Of a stretch of DNA of 64,000 nt, positions 1 through 10,116 are shown one piece after another (the stretch's first letter is position 1; the number at the start of each line of letters is the position of its first letter). The position numbers and the translations under genes are program-made. The DNA comes from Alectoria sarmentosa (taxonomy: Eukaryota; Ascomycota; Lecanoromycetes; Lecanorales; Parmeliaceae), in the NCBI GenBank assembly GCA_009733775.1, contig WOGZ01000078.1, positions 60,887-124,886 of the forward strand, given 5' to 3'. Below the pieces are notes generated by a model. The model saw only the letters and a program-made list of their open reading frames with translations, searched no databases and was not told where the DNA came from.

Positions 1-1285
1 TTGGTCGCTAGATGCCGATCTGCTATCCGTCAGCACTCAGCAGCAGATACCTAGGTAGGTAGTACTAGAGAGGAACCATCGAAACGCGGAATTGCCGAGC
101 TCCGCCACGGGGTTTTTCTTGATAGATTTTCATGGTGAAGACAGCTTGTAAAGTCCAAGCTGCGGTCTATGGCTTCGAGGAGTCAAGAGTGCTCCAATCA
201 CTATCGGTGTATCAATGTAAATAGGCAAAGTGAGCGTTGTATGCAGACATCCGGCGTGTCATTCAATTCCGCAGGTGGATATCCTTGAACCAAGTGGTGG
301 TGCTGGATTCCTGCCAAATCGGCCAGTGGCAGGATTGAATTCAGCCCAGGGATTTGGTGCGAGGTAGATCATCTTGCGTGAGCAAGTGCACATTATTGCC
401 CATGTGACCATGTGACCATAAGTATCCAAGTAGAACAAGTAAAGATGAATCGGAAATCATATCCCATCGTCTGGCTGCAAAATTCAAGGGTCCAGCCCCA
501 GCTGCCAAGACGTTTTACACGATGTTGCCAGACTATGGGATAATTATTCAATAATATACTCGATACAATTAATTACTTACTTTACCTTACGGTACCCATG
601 CAGCGATTGATCTATATGTACATCGTATATGCACATGAAACTGCGTCAATTGGAAACCAATCTTAAGGTAAGATATCTGTATGATTAAAGTATGGTATCG
701 AGATTCACATTCGAAATATCCGTGAAATTAGTCTTGGCATTCCGTTTCCATCAAACCCTGTCCCTCTCGTACTTACTTAGGTACCTTACTTTACCTTACT
801 TACTCCTCACCACCATCACCACTCTCTATCCCCCACTATCATCATCATCACTTGATCCACGATCATTTGGCTTCATACACCGTCAGAGTTGACTCTGCTC
901 GGTATTGAAGCCGTCCATTCATTTATTTGATTCATCCATTTTCGCAGGTCGCTTTGTACACTCCTTCCAACGTATGTATCCAACTCTCTCTTGCCTGTCA
1001 ACTGAGTCACGAGTCCACAGAGGCCAGCAGCCCTCTAACCTGCTGCCCAGATACTCGCTCACGCTCTTCAGCATACCTCCCACACCCATCTTCTTACACC
1101 AATCTGGCCAACGTCATCATATCCTGCGTCCCATACACTCCTTGCCTATCTACACGATACATCTGCTACCCAGCTACCATCGGGCGGCCCCCACACTCCT
1201 TCATAAGAGCTCTATCCGATCTACCTCATACCTTATGTGAGGGTTACAGCATTGCTTCTGAAAGATTGATAACTAGCCAAAGAAA
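1..1285. other. intergenic / 5' region of the first gene
   Basis: I see no recognisable gene here. The last 600 bases are pyrimidine-rich and contain several short open frames on the + strand (692-892, 905-1240, 927-1325), the last overlapping the start codon at 1286. They have no family signature and read like a long leader with upstream ORFs. A short TTACTTTACCTTAC-type motif recurs near 575-595 and 780-805. Confidence 0.5.
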
Positions 1286-4075
1286 ATGGCCGAGGTGTTG
1301 CCTACGCAACCTCACCTTGGCATAGACATAGCCAAGAACAGAGACACTTCAGGACCATTACCGAACCCACCTTTCGTCTTTCCCGTGCAAACTGAGATAC
1401 CCAGGGCAGCCAGCTCTCACGCGAGAACCTCCTCAAACGTGGATGCTATCGGGTCTCGACGTTCGGCAGGTCGTTCAAGACCTCAACGCATATCAATCAA
1501 CAAACTGCCAGCATTCGACTTTAGTCCTGGTGTGTCGAGTCCTGTCAATCGTACTCCAAGTCCAGCACGGTCTCCGACGAGAAGAATCCCTCCTATCCAC
1601 CATGGGCATCGCAGAAACAACAGCGAGTATGTTGGTGGTGATGTTACAAAGGGTGGACCGGTGCTGTTAAGCACGAGTCCAACGAAAAGTGAACATTCCA
1701 GCGGACATCGACGGAGCGAAAGCGGTGTTTCGGATGGTGGCGCTACAGCTGGTGACTCTTTAACTCCAAGCACGACCTCTACCGAGAAAGAGGAATCGTC
1801 ACATCCGGCACCTGCCGCCCGACTCGGCCCTCCCACAAACAGGCGTGGTCATGCCCATCGGCGCTCTGGCGCGATTTCGAGTCACGATCTCTCGATGATT
1901 CTAAAACCTGCGTCTGAGATGAAAGGTGGCAGCGCGCCGACCACACCTTCAGACTCTATCTTCCAGCGACCTCTCCCTCCAGAATTGGACAGATCCAGTT
2001 CCCAGCCAGAAGCCGCGACCTCTACTCAGGAGTCACTAGGTCCTGCAGTACAAGAAGAGCAATCACCCCATGATGGACCCCCACGTCCTTCTCGAGTGGG
2101 ATTCTCTGATGTCTTGGAATTCATTCCACGGCCATTATCAACGATCTCTTCTGAGACTTCGAGCAGCATTTCAACGGTTCGCGCCAGCCATTCGGTCTCC
2201 AACAGTATCACATCCATGATTAGTGGAAGTAATTCGTCAAGCCCTCAATCCACCGTCAATGCGAGGTCTGGCCGCAGATTAACTTTGGAGCGAGGTTCTT
2301 CCAGAGCCAGATCAAATACTGCTGGCAATTCTCCCCCTCGCGCATCCCAGGACTGGCAGTGGGATTTCTCGGGGTCGGACTCTCCGGTGAGGCGTCCATC
2401 TTCAGCACCTGCGGGGGGCTCTCCATCTAAAGATACAACCGATACTTCTGGTGTCTCCGCTGTGGAAACTCCCCGAAAAGCCGCCAATGATGTGTTCGCG
2501 ACATCTTCCGTGTCTTCGGAAAGGTCCCGCAAGATCACCTCTCGGAAATCAAGGCCAGCGAACCTTCAAGCTCAAAGGCGGCGTCCAATTTCGCCGTCCA
2601 TGAGACCGAGGACGTCACCGGAACCGAAAGTGACCAAGAGGCAACAGAAAGGAAGATCGTGGGCTGGTCTACTCTCTCGCAAGGGGAAGGATCATGATCC
2701 CAGAGCAGACTTCATCAGTCGTCGCTCACCCACGCCTCCTCTACGACAACATACACCAGAAGCCGAGTTTTCGCTTGATGACATAACATTCGACGAAGAC
2801 ACCTCTTGCATAATCGAAACCGCCTTTTCCGATGTCTCCAAGCTTCCAAAACTTCAGACCAATTACGCTGCTTGGAAGCCCCGGGAGACGAGTCCACTCT
2901 CGGAGACAGATTCCTCAGCCTCCATGCTTGATATTGACGCCGCTCTCGAATCTTTTGATTCTCCGAGCACAGGACCTGCTTTCGAAGATGTTATCGCCGG
3001 AGGTGTTTCGGGTACAAAGCGTCGGATGCACAGCAGTGGGGTCACTGGAGGATTCGCAGGCCCAGGAATGCATTACCACCGTCGAGCTGAGAGTGCCCCT
3101 GAAATGGAAGCTATTGATCGCTCCAAATTCGGGTTTCCACGTCTCGGTAGCAATTCCACCATGGCCATCGAGGAGGAGGAGGAAGAGGATGACGAGGAAG
3201 AATTAGCGTCGAAGCCCACGAACGCTTCCACAAGTTTGGATCAAGAGGAGCTGCGGGATGAGCAAGCTCCGGGTCTCGGTGTCAACATTGTTGAAGCGGA
3301 TAGCAATACTGATCGACCTATGCAACGAGGCACGCGGCGACACCCAAACAGAGTTGTTGAGAATGACAATCTAGTTACTAGGATATTTAAGCTAGACGCC
3401 CCTGGGGAGTTCAGTCCGGTTGAGATTGTAAATGCGGATGAAGAGCCTCGGTTTTCTGTCATCACCAAATCATCCGACGAGTCCACAATCACCCCAACAT
3501 TGTCTCACGATCCATTAGACGCTCAGCCTGTTTCTGCACCTCTCGACTTCGCAATGCCGACCCCCGCTTTGACCTACGACGGAACACCAGAAACTCCTTC
3601 TGCTATCTCTTCCCCTGACTTCTCCAGGACCTCCTTTGACATGCCCCGGATGCATACAGCCTCTTCCTCTATCACGGATAGAGCAACGCTTAACTCGTCT
3701 CGCGCCGGCGATCATGCTCTGACTCTGCACAGCTCTGTTGACGACGTGCCCTCGCTCACAAGTAGCGCCTCCACAATGACAAGTGGTCACCCTCCTCGAA
3801 TTTCCAGCAGCGCAAACACCTGCTCGTCGGCTGATCGCTCTGGCTCGTTCTCGGCTCCGGTTCCTGCGCGTACGCGACCTGTATCGGCAGGCAAGCGCAA
3901 TAGTCTGGCCAGCCTTAGTCGATTAGTCGGTGGAGGCTCGTACAATAGAAGCAAGTTGAACATCGAGGAATGTGTTCAACCTGATCCTCCAGAGAGAACG
4001 GAAAAGAAGAAAGGCAATCGGATCAGTCGGTTGATGAAGTTCTGGAAGTCGAAAGAGAAGCTATCATCTTCGTAG
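1286..4075 (+). CDS. Ser/Pro-rich 'cell wall proline rich protein' family member, 929 aa
   Basis: This is a single uninterrupted frame of 929 codons starting in a good context (AAAATGGCC). The protein is low-complexity and hydrophilic, rich in Ser, Pro, Thr and Arg, with many SP/RxxS sites typical of kinase targets, and no signal peptide or membrane segment. A central acidic tract of Glu/Asp (about residues 625-640) follows a more ordered segment with GGFAGPGMHYHRRAESAPEM-type sequence. The C-terminus is basic (RISRLMKFWKSKEK). From memory the ordered segments and basic tail are conserved in filamentous ascomycete proteins annotated 'cell wall proline rich protein'. That name is historical; the absence of a signal peptide argues for an intracellular, possibly signalling or cortical, protein. 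The function is not known. It converges on the NAD kinase gene downstream. Confidence 0.75.
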   Translation: MAEVLPTQPHLGIDIAKNRDTSGPLPNPPFVFPVQTEIPRAASSHARTSSNVDAIGSRRSAGRSRPQRISINKLPAFDFSPGVSSPVNRTPSPARSPTRRIPPIHHGHRRNNSEYVGGDVTKGGPVLLSTSPTKSEHSSGHRRSESGVSDGGATAGDSLTPSTTSTEKEESSHPAPAARLGPPTNRRGHAHRRSGAISSHDLSMILKPASEMKGGSAPTTPSDSIFQRPLPPELDRSSSQPEAATSTQESLGPAVQEEQSPHDGPPRPSRVGFSDVLEFIPRPLSTISSETSSSISTVRASHSVSNSITSMISGSNSSSPQSTVNARSGRRLTLERGSSRARSNTAGNSPPRASQDWQWDFSGSDSPVRRPSSAPAGGSPSKDTTDTSGVSAVETPRKAANDVFATSSVSSERSRKITSRKSRPANLQAQRRRPISPSMRPRTSPEPKVTKRQQKGRSWAGLLSRKGKDHDPRADFISRRSPTPPLRQHTPEAEFSLDDITFDEDTSCIIETAFSDVSKLPKLQTNYAAWKPRETSPLSETDSSASMLDIDAALESFDSPSTGPAFEDVIAGGVSGTKRRMHSSGVTGGFAGPGMHYHRRAESAPEMEAIDRSKFGFPRLGSNSTMAIEEEEEEDDEEELASKPTNASTSLDQEELRDEQAPGLGVNIVEADSNTDRPMQRGTRRHPNRVVENDNLVTRIFKLDAPGEFSPVEIVNADEEPRFSVITKSSDESTITPTLSHDPLDAQPVSAPLDFAMPTPALTYDGTPETPSAISSPDFSRTSFDMPRMHTASSSITDRATLNSSRAGDHALTLHSSVDDVPSLTSSASTMTSGHPPRISSSANTCSSADRSGSFSAPVPARTRPVSAGKRNSLASLSRLVGGGSYNRSKLNIEECVQPDPPERTEKKKGNRISRLMKFWKSKEKLSSS

Positions 4076-4915
4076 AACACAAATTTTCTTATGGCGCTCG
4101 GTCTTCCATGGAAGCAATGACTTGGCGTTTGAGGGATGATTAGGTCAAGTTGGGCAGGTCAGAGATCAGATGACGGAGCAGCTTCCACCCTTGCATTCCT
4201 GCGAGGACACCTACGGAGTTTTTCGTTTATTCATTCAATTCACGAGACGACAGTATCAACAGCATCATTCAGCAACATCACTCCACCAGCGACTCCACTT
4301 CTCTTGTGCAACGACCAGCTACGTTATCATCGTTTGCTTTAACTGACGATGTGGCTTGGAATCTCTTCCACTGAGCAAGGATGCGGTTCCAACCCAAATG
4401 TCCTACACTTCAACCCTCTTCATGTCAGCAGTAACAACAACAGCACCTCTCCTCCACCAACTAAGAGCACTCGCGCCATGCTAGCACTACCATTAGCTCT
4501 CTACCGAACGATGTGATGCGAATGATTTGGATCAGATGCTGAGAGTTTCTCTTGTTGAGGATGTAGCTGTTGCTGAGGAAGGTAGTCAGGTTTGGTTTTT
4601 TCTTTATCCGAAAAGAGATGTATATGCAGTCGGATCCATTTAGCAAGCTTCCATGAGCATAGATAGCAATTCAATTCAATTCAATGATACCAACGGGGAA
4701 TCGTGTCAGGCAAGACCATTGTCAAATCTTTACCCTTATATTTCGTAGCTGAGGACTGCTACCCGTGTCCAAACTACATGGATCACATGCTGCTGTAGCT
4801 CTGTCAGATCTAAACGCTTCACTCAAACCAGTCCTGTCGCTCGATAATGCCGCTCAATAATCAATCATACACTCATTGTACATGCGTGAAATCGTCAAAT
4901 CCATACCACGTGCCA
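4076..4915. other. convergent 3' intergenic region
   Basis: This is the space between the 3' ends of two converging genes. I see no coding frame with family features and no tRNA; it probably holds both 3' UTRs. Confidence 0.5.
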
Positions 4916-6931
4916 TCAATCTACAGTCTCACTATCCTTCCTCCTCGCCGTCGGCCCCAACGGGCTAGCACAGCTACTCCCCTCCTCACTAGGCCCTAGT
5001 CCACTATCTAAAGTCCCTACTGCACTCAGGCTCTCAATTGGATCGGCATCGATATCCCACTCTTCTTCTTCTTCTTCTTCTTCTTCTTCTTCTTCTTCTT
5101 CTTCTCCCTCATCCTCCTCGTCCATTCCGTCTTCCACTCCTTCTTCCTCGTCAACGATATCATCAGCCAATCTCCCTCCACCCCTTCTGGTGACATTCGG
5201 CTCTTTGGCCCCGAAAGAGCGCTGTACGGCTCCTCGCGTGTTCCAGCGCAAAGCTCGGCGCACACTTTCGAACCATTCACCACCTGTTCCACCCTCGCCT
5301 ACAACGGTGGGGAAGGGATACCGTCCAGCTTCCACCCGTACTTCGTCGCCTCTGCGGAGTTCGACACGTCCTTTGCCGTCGAAGGAGGCGTATGCTGTGG
5401 ACCTGCTGCCCTTTGGTACGCAGATGCGTAGGCATAGCGTATCTGAGAGCACCATAGGTCTGAAAGAGAGGGTGTGGGGGCAGATAGGTGTCAAAAGGAT
5501 ACCGGGTATGGAAGGGTGAGTTAGAGGTCCGCCAGCGGATAAAGAGTATGCTGTACTGCCTGTCGGGGTACTTATGATGCAACCGTCGGCTTGGATGATG
5601 GTAAGGAGGTGGGTGTCGCCGTAGAGCTCGAGGTTTGAGACATAGGGCGAGGGGCCGCGGTCGATTACCAACTCGTTTAGGACTTCGAATTGGGAATCTT
5701 CTATCAGTTCTGATGTAGATGTGGTCTTGGGAAGGTTGGATATGCTAGCTAGGCGCTTGTTGTTTGCTGCGCGGTAGACAGTACAGGTGAATCGCATGCG
5801 CATGTTGACTCTCATGCCTGAGCCTTCCATGATTCGATCAAGGGTAGGTTTGTATGTGTCGAAAGGAAAGTTCGTAAGGAAACCGAGAGAGCCGAGGGCA
5901 AAAGAGAGGATTGGCGGAACTATTCGCTGGAATAGCCGGGAGGTGAATAGCACAGTGCCGTCTCCGCCGAGCGTGAGGACTAAGTCGAACTTTCCGGGAG
6001 AGCTCCAGCACACGTCGGGCGTCCAGTAGCGGAGCATATCTGAGTAACGAGGGTTGGAAGCCAGAAGGCCTGCAGCGTCAAAGCGGGTGGAAGTACGGAG
6101 TTTGGCATCAACGTAGACAGTGACGCCGAGGTCTGAGCCGTAGCGAGGTGTTTTAAGGAGAAATTCGGTGAGCTCGCGCGTCAGGTATACCAGCTTATTG
6201 TCTCTAGCCTTAGTGATGATCATGATGGTTCGGACAGCACGTTTGATGGGCCGGCGCTGGAGCTGTTTTGATATCTCTCGGACACTGGTCGCTGTTTGCA
6301 TGAGGCGTGAGTGAGACATGCCATCGTCTTCTGCAGACATCTCCTCCAGTACTCGCTCAATGTTGACGGCATCGTCGAACCGTTGGTGAAAGAAACACGG
6401 CGACTGTGCAAATCGAGTTGCGAATGAAGCCCTTGGATTACTTCCCAAACCTGACATGGAAGCGGCGAGATTCTGCTGGACAGCTTTGTCGTTATGGGCA
6501 GACGAATCCTTGGACGTCCTTGAGGCTAGAGCTTTGAGCATTGTCTGGTTTGGCATAGATCCTGAAGGAAGTGCCCCTTTACGCTGATTCATAGAGGCCC
6601 AAGAAGAGTGAGTGGGATGCGAAGGGGATGTAGCCAGACGTACTCCAAGATCGAGCGCAGAATCGGCAATCTGTGTAGAGGCATTTGGCAGGGTGTCCAG
6701 TGGTTCTGTGATGTCCTCTTCGTTGGTGCGTCTCCTGTCATCGGTATTCAGTGGATCAAGGTGCAACTGATAGTCACGCAGAAGGGTGCTGCCGAATGTT
6801 GAGCGTGGCCGTATTTTTGCTTTGGATGTAACCTCGCCTGGCGAGTCAGAAGATGTATCAGATGCTTTTGAAGGCAATTGAGTCATGTCTGTCCCGTTCG
6901 CTTTCGCTCGCGGCGTCCCAGGGCTCTGCAT
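4916..6931 (-). CDS. UTR1: NAD+ kinase (Utr1-type), 671 aa
   Basis: The enzyme phosphorylates NAD+ (and possibly NADH) with ATP to make NADP(H). The frame is intronless. The catalytic core begins near residue 230. It carries the invariant GGDGT motif at about residues 321-325, followed by PPILSFALGSLGFLTNF. The second diagnostic block, STPTGSTAYSLSAGG, lies near 455-470, and a later block ends in ASFDGKGRVEL. The roughly 230-residue N-terminal extension is Ser/Thr-rich and hydrophilic, as in cytosolic fungal Utr1 rather than the mitochondrial Pos5 type. The C-terminus ends in a pure Glu run encoded by a CTT microsatellite (on +) at about 5,060-5,105, after all catalytic motifs. The assignment to NAD kinase is secure; Utr1 versus Yef1/Pos5 is inferred from the extensions. 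Confidence 0.92.
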   Translation of the reverse strand: MQSPGTPRAKANGTDMTQLPSKASDTSSDSPGEVTSKAKIRPRSTFGSTLLRDYQLHLDPLNTDDRRRTNEEDITEPLDTLPNASTQIADSALDLGVRLATSPSHPTHSSWASMNQRKGALPSGSMPNQTMLKALASRTSKDSSAHNDKAVQQNLAASMSGLGSNPRASFATRFAQSPCFFHQRFDDAVNIERVLEEMSAEDDGMSHSRLMQTATSVREISKQLQRRPIKRAVRTIMIITKARDNKLVYLTRELTEFLLKTPRYGSDLGVTVYVDAKLRTSTRFDAAGLLASNPRYSDMLRYWTPDVCWSSPGKFDLVLTLGGDGTVLFTSRLFQRIVPPILSFALGSLGFLTNFPFDTYKPTLDRIMEGSGMRVNMRMRFTCTVYRAANNKRLASISNLPKTTSTSELIEDSQFEVLNELVIDRGPSPYVSNLELYGDTHLLTIIQADGCIISTPTGSTAYSLSAGGPLTHPSIPGILLTPICPHTLSFRPMVLSDTLCLRICVPKGSRSTAYASFDGKGRVELRRGDEVRVEAGRYPFPTVVGEGGTGGEWFESVRRALRWNTRGAVQRSFGAKEPNVTRRGGGRLADDIVDEEEGVEDGMDEEDEGEEEEEEEEEEEEEEEWDIDADPIESLSAVGTLDSGLGPSEEGSSCASPLGPTARRKDSETVD
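5060..5105. repeat. (CTT)n trinucleotide microsatellite inside the NAD kinase gene
   Basis: About 15 CTT units on + read GAA/GAG on the coding strand and give the poly-Glu stretch near residues 609-625 of the NAD kinase. The tract keeps frame with the acidic sequence around it. Confidence 0.95.
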
Positions 6932-7822
6932 CCTGTCAGATCCTATCTTTACCGAGTGCTAAGGTCACGATTGGATCAGGCGTTGAAAAGCAAGAGGGCA
7001 AGCCTGTCTCTCGATTTTCACATGAAAGTGGCCAGCAAATGGCAAGTAGGACAGGTGAAGGAGCAACATGGAAATATATGGACGGACAGATGTTTACAAA
7101 AACAGTGGTGTAGAGTTGTCTAGGATTGTGCGATGATTGATGATCCTCGACCGAGGAAGCTTTTAATTTTCCCGGGGGTGACGCGGGAGCGGAGTTTCAG
7201 TTTCACCGGCGGACATGAAGAGCTCCGGGGGCGTGGGGGGGAACATCAAGGTTTTAGTACGGAGGTATATAAACATACAAGCCCCTCTTGGAGACCAAGA
7301 GGGACTATATAATAATAGACCAACAGAATACATGTCCTCGTACAATTTACGAGCTTGAACCCATGGGAGTAATGAAAGATTGCGTTTATAAGCGCGTTCA
7401 CCAGCAAGAGCACCTACATGATGACCAAGACACCAACGCTTGTGGTGCTTGTGATAGTGCTCTGACTGCTACCAACCCAAGGCAGAGATTGGTGTTTGAA
7501 AATGGCCTTGCATTGGTGTTGCGGACTCTTCCGATTGACTCCAATTTCACGGCATTTCTGAGCCAGAGATAATGCTGCATGCCTATGGATGTCCGGATCG
7601 TAATTGTGCGGCCAAGGTAATCAAGCTTGATCGATGCCTCTGATGCCCGTCCGGATCTGATAAAAAAGGGTGCATGTATCTGTCTCTTCTTCCGTAAAAT
7701 CCGTACGCTGGCTTCAACGTCCTAGATTTTGTCTCTACGGACACTGTAAGTTTTGGTCGTTCAGGACCCAACGTCGGCTCATGAGAGCTTCCGTTGGCCA
7801 CCCTTTGTGTTTGGCTTTTTCT
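6932..7822. other. intergenic region upstream of the NAD kinase gene
   Basis: No gene was recognised. Several short frames on both strands lack family features. The stretch includes TATA-like sequences near 7,265 and 7,306 flanking a perfect short hairpin at 7,283-7,303. Confidence 0.5.
7283..7303. repeat. perfect 9-bp stem hairpin
   Basis: CCCTCTTGG and CCAAGAGGG are separated by AGA, giving a GC-rich stem-loop flanked on both sides by TATATAA-like sequence. The role is unknown. Confidence 0.6.
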
Positions 7823-8674
7823 TCAGCCTATAGTCTGCTTCCATCTTTGCTCCTTGGCGATCTGTCTTTCAACGGCGTCTTTCAGGACATTCTCCAACTT
7901 CGAGATGTCGTCCGAATTCATGCTCACGTCTTCGCTCTCGCTTTCATCTCCCTCTGCTCCGTGGCAGATCAACTTGGCTCTCTGGTGGACCTCTTCCCAC
8001 TTGTCTATCGTAAAGTCTCCCTCGCTTTCTACGACCAGTAGATCGCCACGTGACGAAAAAGCGAGGAGATGAATGGAAGATGCCCTCTTTGTTTGTTGCA
8101 CCGAGGGGTCCAGTACCAGTGTATCCTTTGAGTTGACAGCAACGAAAGCTGCTGTCAGAGTCATCGAAAGAGGTATGGAGGTCGAGAGTAGAGCGAGGAT
8201 CGAGGCCTGCAAGAGAGCGGGAAGGACTGGAAGATCCTGATTCCTACGTTAGGTTGAGCAAGCACTGCATCGATGCAAAGAGCCTACAGAAGCAGCTTGG
8301 GGCAGACTGCAAGTGACAGAGTCATCTTCAGGGTTAGTAACGATTTGTAGCGTGCACTGGATCAGAGTGCGTGGGTGTGCTGAGACTAGTATGACATGGC
8401 GGAGGGTGTGCTGAACAACAGATTCGAGATGCCTTTCTCGTAAACCTAAATCTGTGTCAGTAAGTCTGTTCTCTCAAAAGACTACGAGCTGATCCTTACC
8501 TCCTACACCGGCAGCCGGTCGTACCACAACGTCAACAGCGGCTTCTTCGGGCAACTCATCTCTTCTCTGCACCTCAATGGGACCATTGACTGCAGCAACT
8601 ACGGAGTAGCCATTTTTAGAGTATGTTGCAGAGCCATCTGCGCGGTGTAGAGGCGACAACGTAGTATCTGCCAT
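7823..8674 (-). CDS. RRP46: exosome complex subunit Rrp46 (RNase PH-like), 248 aa, 3 exons
   Basis: This is a non-catalytic RNase PH-fold subunit of the nuclear/cytoplasmic RNA exosome ring. The model has exons 8674-8500, 8445-8288 and 8236-7823. Introns of 54 and 51 bp start with GTAAGG and GTAGGC and end in TAG and CAG; a CTAAC branch-like site precedes the second acceptor. Phases close exactly (175+158+414 nt). Exon 1 carries SPLHRADGSATYSKNGYSVV, the conserved RNase PH N-terminus. Exon 2 carries RERHLESVVQHTLRHVIL and HPRTLIQCTLQIV. Exon 3 carries LPALLQASILALLSTSIPLS followed by the C-terminal strand-rich part and an acidic, helical tail. The length fits fungal Rrp46. It is divergent from the PTPA gene. 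Confidence 0.88.
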
Positions 8675-8835
8675 TGGAAATCGAAAATGCTGTATTTGTT
8701 TCTAGTCGCGGAATTTTGGTTAACATTATCACTATGGCTACCCGGCGCTCACACCAAGTTCTGGTAGTTTGCTCTATTTACGCAGTAAGTACAACGCATC
8801 CGAATCCACTTCAATAGGCACAATACATCTCGGAC
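8675..8835. promoter_or_regulatory. divergent promoter region between RRP46 and the PTPA gene
   Basis: The two start codons, at 8674 on the minus strand and 8836 on the plus strand, are only 161 bp apart, so this interval must contain both 5' ends and is probably a bidirectional promoter. No specific factor site was identified. Confidence 0.6.
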
Positions 8836-10116
8836 ATGCCTTTAGCGACCGGCACGTATTCACTGCCCACCCCAATCAAACTAGAAGCTCAAAATTCACT
8901 CCCTCGCCTCGTCCCCCGCAAGAAGGCTCCTCCTCAAAATGCTCTCCCAGTACCAGAAACACCAAACTTCCCGAATCCCCCAGAGACAACTATCCTGATC
9001 TTCCAAGAGCCCACCCGACGTATCTTATCATCCCGCGACCATGACGTCTTCCTCTCATCTCCCACCTACTCCCTCATCCTCTCCTTCGTCTTCTCCCTCT
9101 CCGAGTCTGCAGCAGACAAGAAGATCTCCTCCATCGATCTCGCGTCCACACACCCAGCTATCCATAAGATACTTTCCATGTTTGATTCGATAGAGGACAC
9201 AATAAATCGCTGCCCGCCTACCGACCAAGGTGGTTCGAGATTCGGCAATCTCGCCTTTCGCGACTTCATAGACAGCATTTCAACCCAAAGCCAGTCCTGG
9301 CATCAGCGCCTTGGCCTCCCTTCCCAGTCATCGATTGAAGAAGTCTCAACTTACCTTCACCACTCTTTCGGTAACAGACAACGTATAGACTATGGATCTG
9401 GCCACGAGCTTAATCTCGTCATGTGGCTTCTCTGCCTCAACCGACTCTCCCTGCTCCCCACGTCCACATTTCCAGCGCTCACACTGGCTGTCTTCCCTCG
9501 CTACACTAAGCTTCTGCGCAAATTACAGAGCACATACTACCTCGAACCCGCCGGCTCGCACGGGGTCTGGGGACTCGACGATTACCACTTCCTTCCCTTC
9601 CTCTTTGGCGCGTCGCAGTTGCTACATCATCCATACATAAGACCGCTAAGTATTCACAACGAAGTCGTGCTCGAAGAAGAGGGCGATGAATACGTTTACC
9701 TAGACATGGTCCGCTTCACCATGGCCTCCAAAGCGGTGAAAGGCCTCAAATGGACACAGCCAATGCTCGACGACATATCAGGCGCTAAGAATTGGAAGAA
9801 AGTGGAACAAGGCATGCGCCGTATGTTTGTGAAAGAAGTATTAGGGAAGTTGCCTGTTATGCAGCATTTCCTATTCGGCAGCCTGGTGCCTGCAGAGGAG
9901 GGTATGAATAGAGAGGAAGACGCGGGCCTCGCGCCTGAGAGTGAGGAGAAGGAAGGCGGAGAATTGACCAGGGGCGAGAATGGGATTGGGCATGTGCATA
10001 GAGATGATACTTGGGGCGACTGCTGTGGAATCAAGATTCCGAGTATTGTTGCTGCGGCGCAGGAGGCCAAGAAGAGAGGGGAGGGGGGTGGGTTGAGGAG
10101 GGTGCCCTTTGACTGA
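8836..10116 (+). CDS. PP2A phosphatase activator (PTPA/Rrd family prolyl isomerase), 426 aa
   Basis: PTPA proteins are peptidyl-prolyl isomerases that reactivate protein phosphatase 2A and related phosphatases. The frame is intronless. Family motifs appear in order: FGNRQRIDYGSGHELN (about residues 180-193), then LAVFPRY, then GSHGVWGLDDYHFLPFLFGA (about 240-260), then HPYIRP, then the C-terminal LPVMQHFLFGSL block. A 75-residue tail follows, rich in Glu/Gly, with WGDCCGIKIPSIVAAAQEAK before the stop, which in my memory occurs in fungal Rrd proteins. Whether it is the Rrd1 or Rrd2 paralogue cannot be settled without alignment. The first 90 residues include a Pro-rich stretch. It shares a short divergent upstream region with RRP46. 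Confidence 0.9.
   Translation: MPLATGTYSLPTPIKLEAQNSLPRLVPRKKAPPQNALPVPETPNFPNPPETTILIFQEPTRRILSSRDHDVFLSSPTYSLILSFVFSLSESAADKKISSIDLASTHPAIHKILSMFDSIEDTINRCPPTDQGGSRFGNLAFRDFIDSISTQSQSWHQRLGLPSQSSIEEVSTYLHHSFGNRQRIDYGSGHELNLVMWLLCLNRLSLLPTSTFPALTLAVFPRYTKLLRKLQSTYYLEPAGSHGVWGLDDYHFLPFLFGASQLLHHPYIRPLSIHNEVVLEEEGDEYVYLDMVRFTMASKAVKGLKWTQPMLDDISGAKNWKKVEQGMRRMFVKEVLGKLPVMQHFLFGSLVPAEEGMNREEDAGLAPESEEKEGGELTRGENGIGHVHRDDTWGDCCGIKIPSIVAAAQEAKKRGEGGGLRRVPFD

Noticed and set aside
7288..7580. 94-codon plus and 60-codon minus frames between NAD kinase and RRP46
   Set aside because: No motif, mutually antiparallel, and no support beyond chance openness.
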